A stretch of 64,000 nucleotides of DNA, taken from Vicia villosa (lineage: Eukaryota; Streptophyta; Magnoliopsida; Fabales; Fabaceae). The notes below the pieces were generated by a model. That model ran no database searches, had not been told where the DNA came from, and saw only the letters and a list, made by a program, of their open reading frames with translations. The stretch is taken from assembly GCF_029867415.1 (NCBI RefSeq), contig NW_026705576.1, positions 124,001 through 188,000 of the forward strand, given 5' to 3'. The translations under genes were made by a program, and so were the position numbers. This document shows positions 36,823 through 46,996 of the stretch, one piece after another (positions within the stretch are counted from its first letter, which is position 1; each line of letters starts with the position of its first letter).

Positions 36823-37438
36823 TCGTTGCTTGTCCTCAAGCAATGCCTGGGACATCAAACAAAGGTCACCCCTAAATTTATGCTTCCACAATACAACCGT
36901 GTTTTTCACAACTCGACTTCCACCCTTCCGGTCAATCGTGCTAGCTTTTACTCCCCGGATTTTCCGCTCCACTTTCACGTTAAAATTCTCCTTCACCTGT
37001 AGGCTTTTTCACACTTCTCACCAAGTCTCTCATGGTTAAAAGTAATTCACTCATAAGTCACAATATGCAATATCAACTTTTAAATTTGAACAAATTCTAC
37101 TTTCATACACAAACACTTTGCACACACTTTTTGAGGTCTTTGGGTTGTAACGGGGCTTAGGACAGGTGGGATAAACAAGTAAACGGATACACAAAGGTTT
37201 TTTTTTTTGGGGCTCGGCAGTCATGTTGTCTTTCTTGTCATTGTGCTTATTTGAATCCGATGGGGTTTAACATTGACTCTTTAACTTCACTCAATTTTTT
37301 GAGTGTCTCAAATGTAACCAACTAAAAACCATAATAATAAAAAAAAACTGAAAACAATAAAAATCCCCCCCACACTTGAACCAAACATTGACCTCAATGT
37401 TTAAATTCAAGATTCGAGGGAGAACTTACAGTGCTCTA
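36823..37438 (-). other. Athila 3' untranslated region
   Basis: Between the third ORF's stop and the polypurine tract; about 600 bp with poly-T and poly-A runs. No coding signal. Confidence 0.6.
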
Positions 37439-38753
37439 CTACGGAGGAGGAGGGAACTGAAGCATCAAATGTCGCATCATGTGGTGAATGTTATCTAACA
37501 TTGCACCCTGACACGCTTGTTCATTACCTTGGCGAACTTGCTCCACTCCTTGCCTTGTTTGTTCAGCACGGAGATCCCCGAACTCCGTCTGAATCCACAA
37601 CCACTCTTCTTGATTCATGGATGAAAACCGGTCACCCTCTTGAGGACCCACCTCTGGTTGTTCATCCATATTGGCATTAGTTTGCTCTTCTTCTTGATAC
37701 TCCTCATCCATATTATCTTCTTCCTCCTCATTACCTATTTCGTCTTCATCCTCCTCCTGAATTTGCCTACCCAAGGATACATATACCCAATTGTCCCTTT
37801 CAGAAATTGAAACTCTTGCAGGATCGGGGAGTGTCAGAATAACACGTTTCTTCCATACCAAACCATATTGTGTACCCTGCACTCGAATCATTCCTTGATT
37901 GACAAGGGCATTCATGTCTAACTTATTCATACCTGTGACAATTTCATCATTCAGTGCCTGCGGGTTATAGCCAAAGTGTCTGGCTATTTGGGTGATCATG
38001 CCTCCGACCGAAATACCACCCGTAGAGGCGCGACCCACCTTACCTAAATGGTATGCCGCAAACGCGGCCACATTAACAGGGAACGCTTGTGCCATGGCAT
38101 CTAACAGATATAATTCAGCTCTTGACGCCACTCCCGTGCTGTCGCCCCTGCCAAATAAGGAAAAAGCGAGACATTTTTGAGCATACCTGAAACAGCGGTT
38201 TTGTATCTTAGATGCTTTAGCACTCTGCCACATAGCCACCCTCCTTAGTAATGTCATTCCAAAATGTCGAGGGGCTGAAGTACGAAGGGACCGCGCCGCG
38301 TCCATAAATGGGGAGGTGCAGGACGGCTCCCAATTCCTCCACCGTCAATTGGTGGTCCTCATTGTACAACCTGAATGTTAGTGTACCTGAGTGGCAATGA
38401 TATTCATCCGCCACAAGGCTCTGCAACTTAAAATTCACGGAACTTAAAAATTCAAGTGTTATGCACTCGTATGTCGGCGCTTCACAATGCATAAATTCTA
38501 AAATGCCTAACACATGAAACATTCGATTAATTTCATCCGACAGTCCTAGAGCCGATAAAGTTTCAGAGCACATATACCTCGGTGGTGTTAATTTACGCCG
38601 AATATGGCGAGAATAACGAACCTCGTGTGCCGGATTGGTGAAAATTATTCCGTGAGCATTGGTAGGCGGTGGTAGTGCATCGCTGGTCCTTGCACGAGAT
38701 CGCGAAGACTGCCCCACCGGTTGTTTTCCTCTCGTATTTCTCTTGGGAGCCAT
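37439..38753 (-). pseudogene. Athila third ORF (env-position / retrotransposon ORF-1-type protein), one frame break
   Basis: Two overlapping open frames on the minus strand: 38753-38217 (178 aa, opens MAPKRNTRGKQ) and 38305-37439 (288 aa). They are consecutive parts of one protein of about 435 aa, broken by a frameshift near 38220-38300. N-terminus basic and Ser/Arg-rich. The middle part has LTVEELGAVLHLPIYG and CLAFSLFGRGDSTGVASRAELYLLDAM, matching the protein commonly encoded 3' of pol in Athila elements. The C-terminus is acidic (EEDEDEIGNEEEED) and then Gln-rich. Its role is unknown; a true envelope function is not supported here, as I see no clear signal peptide or membrane anchor. Confidence 0.65.
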
Positions 38754-39437
38754 TGATGGTACCTAAAAAAAAACGAAATTCAACCGAAGAGTTAGTAGAA
38801 AAAGCTACCGTAGAAAGGTAGAGGACGAAATTTGGAGCAACTTTTGTGAAGACGGTTTTGAAGATGAGTTGATTTGGAGGTGAAAGTTTGAAGCTTTGTG
38901 GAGTGGAGGCTATGGAGTTTGTAAGGGTTGAGAGAGAAAAGGAGAAAGAAAGAAGAAGAAAGAAGGGAAAAAGAAGGAAAGGAAGAAAAAAAAACAAATA
39001 AAAATGCTGCTAAGTGGGTGGGGCCTACGAAAAACAAATTATATAAAAACAAAAATAAAAAAAACGAAAATTAAAAAAAAAATAAAAAAAATACGTTCAG
39101 CCGGACACGGGCGTGTCCAACGACACGGGCAGCCGTGTCCGGCGCTGCCAATCCTTGTTCCCTTCCTCTTTTTTTTTGAAACGTTTCTCCACCGGACACG
39201 GGCGTGTCCAGCGACACGGGCAGCCGTGTCCGGGTCTGCCTCCACCACTTTTTTTTTGTTTTTTTTGTTTTTTTTGTTTTTGTTTTTTTTTTCACCTACA
39301 AAATAAATAAAATTTGTTAGAAATAAATGCGTGGGTTGCCTCCCACGAAGCGCTTCGTTTAACGTCGCATGGCTCGACGGTCGTTCATCTTATCCTGCGA
39401 GACGAACAACATGAATTTGGCCACTCTCTTGGCCTTG
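38754..39437 (-). other. Athila inter-ORF region with GACACGG blocks and homopolymers
   Basis: About 680 bp between pol and the third ORF. Plus-strand 38925-39000 is GA-rich; 39055-39095 and 39250-39290 are A- or T-homopolymeric. Two blocks CCGGACACGGGCGTGTCC...GACACGGGCAGCCGTGTCCGG lie at 39101-39142 and 39192-39232, variants of the LTR blocks. Probably leader or splice region for the third ORF. Confidence 0.6.
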
Positions 39438-42400
39438 TTAATACGGTCTTAGTCTTTGCCCGTTCACTTTAAACGTGTCTCCATTTGCTGGGTTCTTTAG
39501 TTCAATTGCCCCATGAGGGAACACCTTGTGAATGACGAACGATCCCGACCATTTTGACCTTAGCTTGCCTGGAAACAGTTTTAACCTGGAGTTAAATAAA
39601 AGTACCATCTGGCCTTCCCAAAACTCTTTCCTTTGGATCCTACGATCATGCCACTTCTTGGTTTGATCCTTGTAGATTTTTGCGTTTTCATAAGCTCGAT
39701 TCCGAAATTCCTCTAGTTCATGAAGTTGAAGAATTCTGGAATCTCCTGCCTTAGCAAGATCCAAGTTAAGAAACTTTGACGCCCACAAAGCCTTGTGTTC
39801 CAGCTCCAAAGGTAGATGACAAGCTTTTCCATAAACCAATTGGTAAGGGGACATACCTATAGGTGTTTTGAAAGCAGTACGGTATGCCCACAATGCGTCA
39901 TCTAACTTACTTGCCCAATCCTTGCGAGAGGAGTTCACAGTCTTCTCAAGGATCTGTTTCAGCTGCCTATTTGACACTTCCACTTGCCCGCTTGTTTGGG
40001 GGTGATACGGGGTGGCTATGCGATGTTTCACATTGTACTTTAAAAGCAGCTTCTCCATCAGTTGATTTATGAAATGCGTTCCTTCATCACTTATGAGAGC
40101 TCTTGGCACTCCAAACCTTGCGAAGATATTTTCCTTCAGAAATTTTACTACCACTTTCGCATCATTGGTTGGTAAAGCAACTGCTTCAACCCACTTCGAT
40201 ACATAATCCACTGCCACCAATATATAATTCTTTCCAAAAGATGGTGGAAATGGACCCATGAAATCGATGCCCCATACATCAAAGAGTTCGACTTCCAGCA
40301 TGGCATTCTGAGGCATCTGATTCCTTTTCGAAATGTTCCCAGTTCTTTGGCACTTGTCACACTCTTTGATTATCTCCTGGGCATCTTTGAACAACGAGGG
40401 CCAATATAACACTGACTGAAGTACCTTTGCCGCAGTTCTATCACCACTAAAGTGTCCCCCATACTCTGAGTTGTGACAAGCTTTTAACACGTCTCGTTGC
40501 TCTTCCTCTGGAACACATTTTCTAACCAGCCCATCTACCCCTTTCTTGTATAAGAATGGATCATCCCACAAGTAGAACCTGCAATCATGCAAAAACTTCT
40601 TCTTTCGGTTAGAATCAAAATCATCGGGGATTACCCCACCTACCAGATAGTTCGCATAGTCAGCGAACCAAGGGACACCAATAACAGCGAGGATGTGTTC
40701 GTCTGCGAATTCATCCTTTATTGGCCGCTTCTCTTCTGTTTCCTCAATAGGTGACATTCGAGAAAGGTGATCCGCCACAGTGTTTTCACTCCCCTTCTTG
40801 TCACGAATTTCCACATCAAATTCCTGAAGGAGTAAGATCCATCTGAGAAGTCTTGGCTTAGAGTCCTGTTTGGCAAAAAGATACTTCAAAGCAGCATGGT
40901 CAGTATAAACAATGACTCTAGAACCCAACAAATATTTCCTGAATTTATCAAAGGCATACACAACTGCTAGCAACTTTTTTTCGGTTGTTGCATAGTTCAT
41001 CTGTGCAGGGTTCAAAACATGACTAGCGTAGTAAATAACTTGCAATAATTTTTCTATCCGCTGTCCTAATACTGCCCCTATTGCAATGTCACTTGCATCA
41101 CACATGATCTCAAAAGGTAGAGACCAATCTGGGGCCACCACAATTGGTGCCGAAACTAATTTTTTCTTGATAGTTTCAAATGCTACGGCACACTCATTAT
41201 CAAAATTAAAAACCTTATCCTTAACCAAAAGAGTAGTTAAGGGTTTTGCTATTTTAGAGAAGTCTCTTATGAACCTACGGTAAAATCCCGCATGTCCCAA
41301 GAATCTTCGGATACCTTTTTCATTCATTGGTGGTGGTAGCTTTGATATAACTTCGATCTTCGCTTGATCTACCTCGATCCCTTTGTGGGAAATTTTGTGA
41401 CCCAAAACTATACCTTCACGCACCATGAAGTGACACTTCTCCCAATTGAGGATCAAATTTGTCTGTTGGCATCTTTCTAAAACAAAGGCAAGGTTAGTCA
41501 AACAGTTATCAAAAGACTTACCGAAAACTGAGAAGTCGTCCATGAAAACCTCCATATGTTTCTCAAGCATATCATCGAAGATAGCTTGCATGCACCTCTG
41601 GAATGTGGCTGGAGCATTACATAACCCGAAGGGCATCCTTCGGTAGGCAAAAATACCAAACGGGCATGTAAAGGCAGTCTTCTCTTGATCTTCTGGTGCA
41701 ACCGCAATCTGATTATACCCCGAGTAACCATCGAGAAAACAGTAATAATCATGCCCTGCTAACCGTTCCAACATCTGGTCAATGAAAGGTAGCGGGAAGT
41801 GATCCTTTCTTGTTGCTAAATTCAATCTCCTGTAGTCGATGCAGACTCTCCACCCTGTTACTGTTCGTGTAGGGATCAACTCATTTTTCTCATTCTTAAT
41901 CACTGTCGTTCCTCCCTTCTTCGGTACCACATGAACCGGACTCACCCAAGCACTATCAGATATGGGGTAGATCATCCCTACATCTAATAATTTCACAACT
42001 TCTTTTCTGACTACTTCTTTCATCGCTGGATTGAGCCACCTTTGGGGTTGAACTACCGGTTTGTGATCATCTTCCATGAGAATTTTATGCATGCACACCG
42101 TAGGACTAATACCTTTTAAATCTTCAATAGACCATCCCATAGCGCCTTTATGCTTTTTCAGCACTTCCACGAGCTTATTCTCTTGAAGACTTTTGAGACG
42201 GGAACTTATGATCGCCGGGCATCTACTTTCGGTGTCTAAAAGGACATACTTCAAGTTTTCCGGTAATTGTTTCAATTCAGCCCCTTTTTTCGGTTCATCT
42301 TTCTTTTCCTCCATCAATGGTTGCCTAAGATCTTCCCATCGGTTTGGTCGAGAACTTTTAAAGATTGGTGTTGCTTCCATCATGGCTACCACTTCCATCT

Positions 42401-43073
42401 CTTTTTCATCAACCGCATCCTCTTCATCAAAAATTGATAAACTCAACACTTTGTCTAAAGGTAATTGTTGTGTTTCCAAGGACTTTTCATTTGCACATAT
42501 TTGATCAATCACCTCAATGTGTTGACTAGTGGCAACATCATCTTTGTATTTCATGGTGTTTCGCACATCAATTTTTAATTCTTCATCATAAACCTTCAGA
42601 GTCATTGTGCCTTCTTCTATGTCTATCAGACATCTTCCGGTCTCTAAAAATGGTCTCCCCAAAATGATTGGAATCTCTTCATCTTCCGGCATCTCTAGAA
42701 TAACAAAGTCCACCGGGAACACAAATTTGTCAATTTTAACAAGAACATCTTCTACGATCCCGTATGGTCTCTTCACAGAATGGTCAGCAAATTGGAGTGT
42801 CATTCTTGTATCTTGCACTTTACCTATCCCCAATCTCTTGTAAATGGACAGTGGCATAAGACTCACACTTGCTCCCAGATCAATAAGGGCTTTTTTGAAA
42901 GATCTATCCCCAATGGTACAAGGAATAGTCACAGAACCTCGATCCTTCTTCTTCACCGGAATCTTCATACCCTGCAAAATAGCACTACAAGTTTCGGTTA
43001 GAATAATCGGATCACGATCGATGGTCCTCTTCTTGGATAAAATATCCTTCATGAACTTTGCATAGGTAGGCAT
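39438..43073 (-). CDS. Athila pol polyprotein, open 1211 codons
   Basis: Domains in order: aspartic protease with DLGAS at about residues 65-69; reverse transcriptase about 375-545, with [21 protein letters not shown] and catalytic FMDD at 510-513 (F in place of Y, usual in Athila); RNase H from about 655 (CDASD, then [17 protein letters not shown]); integrase with HHCC zinc finger (H867, H874, C905, C908) and catalytic D937, D996, E1032, a DD35E spacing; then a C-terminal chromatin-reading-type tail without a chromodomain. All catalytic residues are present and there is no internal stop. The ATG at 43073 overlaps gag and is unlikely to be a true start: pol is normally continuous with gag, and a small frame break separates them here. 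Confidence 0.9.
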   Translation of the reverse strand: MPTYAKFMKDILSKKRTIDRDPIILTETCSAILQGMKIPVKKKDRGSVTIPCTIGDRSFKKALIDLGASVSLMPLSIYKRLGIGKVQDTRMTLQFADHSVKRPYGIVEDVLVKIDKFVFPVDFVILEMPEDEEIPIILGRPFLETGRCLIDIEEGTMTLKVYDEELKIDVRNTMKYKDDVATSQHIEVIDQICANEKSLETQQLPLDKVLSLSIFDEEDAVDEKEMEVVAMMEATPIFKSSRPNRWEDLRQPLMEEKKDEPKKGAELKQLPENLKYVLLDTESRCPAIISSRLKSLQENKLVEVLKKHKGAMGWSIEDLKGISPTVCMHKILMEDDHKPVVQPQRWLNPAMKEVVRKEVVKLLDVGMIYPISDSAWVSPVHVVPKKGGTTVIKNEKNELIPTRTVTGWRVCIDYRRLNLATRKDHFPLPFIDQMLERLAGHDYYCFLDGYSGYNQIAVAPEDQEKTAFTCPFGIFAYRRMPFGLCNAPATFQRCMQAIFDDMLEKHMEVFMDDFSVFGKSFDNCLTNLAFVLERCQQTNLILNWEKCHFMVREGIVLGHKISHKGIEVDQAKIEVISKLPPPMNEKGIRRFLGHAGFYRRFIRDFSKIAKPLTTLLVKDKVFNFDNECAVAFETIKKKLVSAPIVVAPDWSLPFEIMCDASDIAIGAVLGQRIEKLLQVIYYASHVLNPAQMNYATTEKKLLAVVYAFDKFRKYLLGSRVIVYTDHAALKYLFAKQDSKPRLLRWILLLQEFDVEIRDKKGSENTVADHLSRMSPIEETEEKRPIKDEFADEHILAVIGVPWFADYANYLVGGVIPDDFDSNRKKKFLHDCRFYLWDDPFLYKKGVDGLVRKCVPEEEQRDVLKACHNSEYGGHFSGDRTAAKVLQSVLYWPSLFKDAQEIIKECDKCQRTGNISKRNQMPQNAMLEVELFDVWGIDFMGPFPPSFGKNYILVAVDYVSKWVEAVALPTNDAKVVVKFLKENIFARFGVPRALISDEGTHFINQLMEKLLLKYNVKHRIATPYHPQTSGQVEVSNRQLKQILEKTVNSSRKDWASKLDDALWAYRTAFKTPIGMSPYQLVYGKACHLPLELEHKALWASKFLNLDLAKAGDSRILQLHELEEFRNRAYENAKIYKDQTKKWHDRRIQRKEFWEGQMVLLFNSRLKLFPGKLRSKWSGSFVIHKVFPHGAIELKNPANGDTFKVNGQRLRPY

Positions 43074-44874
43074 ATTTGCTCTAACGCCTCTAGGAATGGG
43101 ATATTTAATTCAAGTTTCTTGAACATCTCCAAGAATTTTTCAAAGTTCTTCTCATGCTGCCCCTTCTTTTTATTTCTAGTGGGAAAAGGGAGTTTCACGG
43201 CCGGTTTTGGCTCAATAATCTTCCCTTTCGTCACCGGTTCTGATATGACCACTTCCTCAGCTTCTACCTCATTTTCCTTTATTTCCACATCAACTTCAAG
43301 CAACGGCTCTTCTTCTTCAGCATTTTCCTCCACAACTTCTTTGGCTTTACCACTTCTAGTGCTTATAGCACTCACATTAGTATGATCCTTAGGATTTGTA
43401 ATTGTGGCACTAGGTAGAGTACCTGACTGTTGAGGGTTTGCCATTTGTTGTGCAATTTGACTCATTTGAATTTCAAGATTCTTAATCGATGCACCCGTGT
43501 TTCGAAAATTGCTCCTTGTTTCTTCTTGAAATTGGGAACTTTGAGCGGCCATCTTTTCAATGGCGATCTCCCAGTCTGCTTTTCTTGGTCCCTGTTGTTG
43601 AAATTGTTGTTGCGGTTGCTGATATGGTTGTTGGTATGGTTGTTGCGGTGGCCGATATTGTTGTTGTTGTGGTAGACTTTGATATGACACATCTTCTTGT
43701 TTAGGGACATTTCCTTGTTGATTTTTCCAGGAGAAATTCGGATGATTTTTCCATCCCGGATTATAAGTGTTGGAGTAGGGGTTGTTCTGCTTTAAAAAAT
43801 TGATTTCCTCCACCTGTTGAGTTGTTGCCACACAATGCATGGCAAAATGAGGTCCTCCACAAATATCACAATTTACCGCTTGAATCGGCTGAACTGGTTG
43901 AACCTGTGCTACAGTTTGCTTTTCGAGGGCCATTTGTTTCAGTCTTCGTTCAACTTCAGCTGCAATTTGGTCTTCCATCTTAACAACTTGGTTTGACAAT
44001 TTCAAATCGACTAACCCTTCAGGCTGATTAACACTGCGGTCATATAACTCTAAGTGTTCATTTGCCGCGATAGCATCAATGATCTTCTTTATCTCCGTGG
44101 CTGTTTTGAAGTTTGTTGAGCCACCGGCAGCTGTGTCAATAAGTTCCTTTGTCTTCAGTTTAAGACCATTCACAAAATTCTGCATTTGTTCCGTCACATC
44201 CATGTTATGAGTGGGACATGCAACCAACAACCGTTTGAACCTCTTATATGCATCTCCGAGTGATTCTCCTTCCTTCTGTTTAAAATTTACTATGTCATAT
44301 CTTTTGCGGATATACACAGAAGCAGGGAAATACTCATTTAAAAATGTTGTCTCCATTTGTTGCCAAGTGGTGATACTTCCAGCAGGTAAAGAGTAGAACC
44401 ACTCTTCAGCATCATCTGACAAAGTGAACGGAAACATCACTAGTTTCTTTGCCTCTTCAGAATGCCCCTCTATTTTCAACGACGTAGTCATCGTAATAAA
44501 CCTTTGTAAGTGCTTGTTGGCATCTTCATTAATTCTTCCAGAGAAAGGTTTCTTCTCAAGTTGTCGTATGGTTGCCGGGTGCAACTGAAAGTGGGCAACA
44601 TCGACCGGTTGATTGACGATTGTCATCCGGCCAGCTGGTGCATTTGCTCTACCATAATCACCTAATAGTCTCTCTACGGGAGCTGCCATAGCTTCAGCCT
44701 CCGAACCGAGTGCTCAGAATGAACAGAAAAATTATCCTCGTTATCAGTTTCTGAAGCTATCAGATTTTCTTCTCTTGCTTCCAGTCTCTCTTGTCTTGCT
44801 TTTCGAAGTCTAGCTCGCAACGATCGTTCTGGCTCTGCGTCAAAAAGAAATTCTGCTGAGGCCTTACCTCGCAT
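43049..44874 (-). pseudogene. Athila gag, with frame breaks at both ends
   Basis: Main open frame 44689-43049 (546 aa): capsid-like gag (EEWFYSLPAGSITTWQQM, FLNEYFPASVYIRKRYDI, SLGDAYKRFKRLLVACP), a zinc knuckle CX2CX3HX4C (CDICGGPHFAMHC), then Pro/Gln-rich repeats (QQPYQQPYQQPQQQ) and an acidic linker. The N-terminus is in another frame, from ATG 44874 (RGKASAEF...), shifting near 44690-44700. A second frame shift near 43070-43075 separates gag from pol. With both breaks this copy cannot make a normal Gag-Pol unless rescued by frameshifting. Confidence 0.8.
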
Positions 44875-44992
44875 AAAAAAATTAGACAATTATTAGTAGT
44901 GAGCAAATAAAACAACATAAAATTTAAAATTTTAGTTGCAGAGCAACAAAAATCCAATTGAATTATTATTAAACTTATATTTTGGCAGTCCC

Positions 44993-45012
44993 CGGCAACG
45001 ACGCCAAAAACT
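44993..45012 (-). other. Athila primer-binding site
   Basis: On the minus strand, directly after the 5' LTR: AGTTTTTGGCGTCGTTGCCG, continuing GGGA. The TGGCG(T/C)CGTTGCCGGGGA core is the tRNA-Asp-type site usual for Athila elements. Confidence 0.75.
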
Positions 45013-46440
45013 TGATCGGAAAATTAGCAAGTGTACTATTTTTCACCGATGTAGTTTCAAATGGAGGTTTATACCCAGTATCGAACTCGCGGACTGCGTA
45101 GGAAATACAAGTTATGCAATTATTCAATTGAACAAAATATCATGGGGTTTGTTGGTTTGTAGAGAAATTATATAAATTATAACTAATTAAAACAAAAGTA
45201 AAATAACGATTCTTGAAAATATAAGAAAGCATGCTAGGTTAGGTGTATAAATTGCCGCGCAATGAACTTTATTCCCCAATTTATGAAATATAGTTATAAT
45301 GAGCTACTACCGAATCTCAAGAGTTGTTTTCCTTAATTCCTTAACGGAAAACCTTTGGTGTTTATCTTTAATCCTAATTCCTTAGCTATTAACGATAACA
45401 ACAAGTGCGATAATGATGAATATCAAGAATTAAACGGTTACCACGGTTAAATCCTCATTCCTAAGCAATTTTTACCGAAGTATTATTGTGCAAAATGCGT
45501 TGAGTGGTTTGTCCGACCTAAACCTCAACCGTAAATCCGAAAACTATTTGTACGATAGAAAAGGCATTAAAAACTTTGCACAATGAAGATAAACTCATTA
45601 AAACTTGAATAACATAAATTGATAGAAAATTAGTTCATAACAATGGCAATTCAGGGACACCCCCCTAGCATTTGGGGGTTTAGCTACTCATAGTAATATT
45701 TGAAGAATTAAAAATAGAGATGATAAACATTACAAAAATTAGGGAAAGCTTTGATCTTCAATTGCGATTGCCGTTGAAAATCTCCGTTCTCCGAAACCCT
45801 TGTTAGCTTCTCTTCTTCACCGTAGAATTCTTCAATTTGATCCAAGATCCCCCAAAAAACTCTCAAACTAGGACTAAGTAGTTTTAGGTTACATTCCATT
45901 CATGTAAAAAGTCGAAAAACGCCCTTAATGAGGCTTGAAATAGTGAAACAGCTAAAAAAAACAATTTCTGGCCGCAACAGCTGACACGGCCGTGTCCCAC
46001 GACACTGGCGCCCGTGTCAGCCTCTGGTTTCTCTTCAAACAGCATTTTTCCATGTATCAGCTGACACGGCCGTGTCCCACGACACTGGCGCCCGTGTCAG
46101 CCTCTGTTTGCTCCCAACAACTTTTTTTCTTTTTCGGATGACATGGCCATGTCCCACGATACTGGCGCCCGCGTCAGCTACTTTCTTTGTCTTTTTGGCT
46201 TCGTTTTCTTCTGTTCTCGTCCCATTTTTTCGGCGATTCTTCCTTACACCTGAAATAACCAATAACTACCAACAAAGTGATCAAAAGTAACTATTCAACT
46301 AAAAATTACCACTAACAATTAGATTAACAAAACATGAAAGAACTACTTAAAATAAAGAACAAACCATTCACAGTGTTACCAAAATGACCGATTTTTACCA
46401 AATAATTTGCGGAGTATAAGTGAAATTTGGTGACCGATCA
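45013..46440 (-). repeat. Athila 5' LTR
   Basis: 1428 bp; see the 3' LTR for the partner. Carries GACACGG blocks at 45979-46021, 46059-46101 and 46137-46178. Followed at 46441 by the ATAAC duplication. Confidence 0.9.
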
Positions 46441-46920
46441 ATAACACCTACCTGAGGATTCTAGAATTTATAAATGAGTCAAGGTTAACAAACCTAAGCA
46501 TTAATTATTAATTTTTTACCTAATTAATTAACTGATTAAAAGTATATACAAAAATAATTTTATGGTTAAAAACAAATATCTTTAATGTTATGAGAAAAAT
46601 CGAGTTTCGATTAAATTAATAGTTATGTGAAATTATTATAATAATAAAAATGTTTAAATGAAATAAATTAAATAAAAACAGAAAGAAATAAATAAAGGTT
46701 TTAAAAATAAAAATAAAATAAAAAATAAATAAAGAAACTTAGCTGGGAAATGATTCGGTATGGAGGAGATCTCTGGATGTCCACCATGGAAGTCTTTGCT
46801 GGATCTTTAGATCTGTGCTGATGACAATTCAAGGGCGTGATTGTGAGGGTGCACCGTAATATCCTTCAGGAGATGCGCATGGGATCTTGAAGAAACAAAT
46901 AATTTGGACAAGTAAAAATA

Positions 46921-46996
46921 ATACTTGCCAGACTCAGGAATCGATCCGAGTCCCTTTGGGAAGCGCCTCCCACTCATTAACCAACTCAGCCAAATT
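46921..46996 (-). repeat. tRNA-like / SINE-like segment with pol III A and B boxes
   Basis: On the minus strand TGGCTGAGTTGG (A box) is followed 44 nt downstream by GGATCGATTCC (B box), the exact spacing found in tRNA genes, with a T-arm-like ACTCGG...CCTGAGT. The acceptor stem does not pair, so it is a tRNA-derived relic or SINE head and not a tRNA. It lies inside the minus-strand solo LTR. Confidence 0.4.

Larger units (their letters stand above)
35379..46440 (-). mobile_element. Full-length Athila-type gypsy retrotransposon, 11,062 bp
   Basis: LTRs of 1428 bp each (3' LTR 35379-36806; 5' LTR 45013-46440) start and end TGATCGG...CCGATCA. Flanks are ATAAC on both sides (35374-35378, 46441-46445). 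The primer-binding site and polypurine tract are in place. Order on the minus strand: 5' LTR, gag, pol (protease, RT, RNase H, integrase), a third ORF, 3' LTR. About two dozen differences between LTRs by eye (roughly 1.5-2%) put the insertion at moderate age. pol is open for 1211 codons; gag and the third ORF each have a frame break. Confidence 0.9.

Noticed and set aside
35340..46446. Two GATCGGAAAATTAGC segments as independent dispersed repeats
   Set aside because: They are the paired LTRs of one Athila element, shown by equal length, primer site, polypurine tract and the ATAAC duplication.
46921..46996. Functional tRNA gene
   Set aside because: A and B boxes have the right spacing but the acceptor stem does not pair and the anticodon arm is poor.
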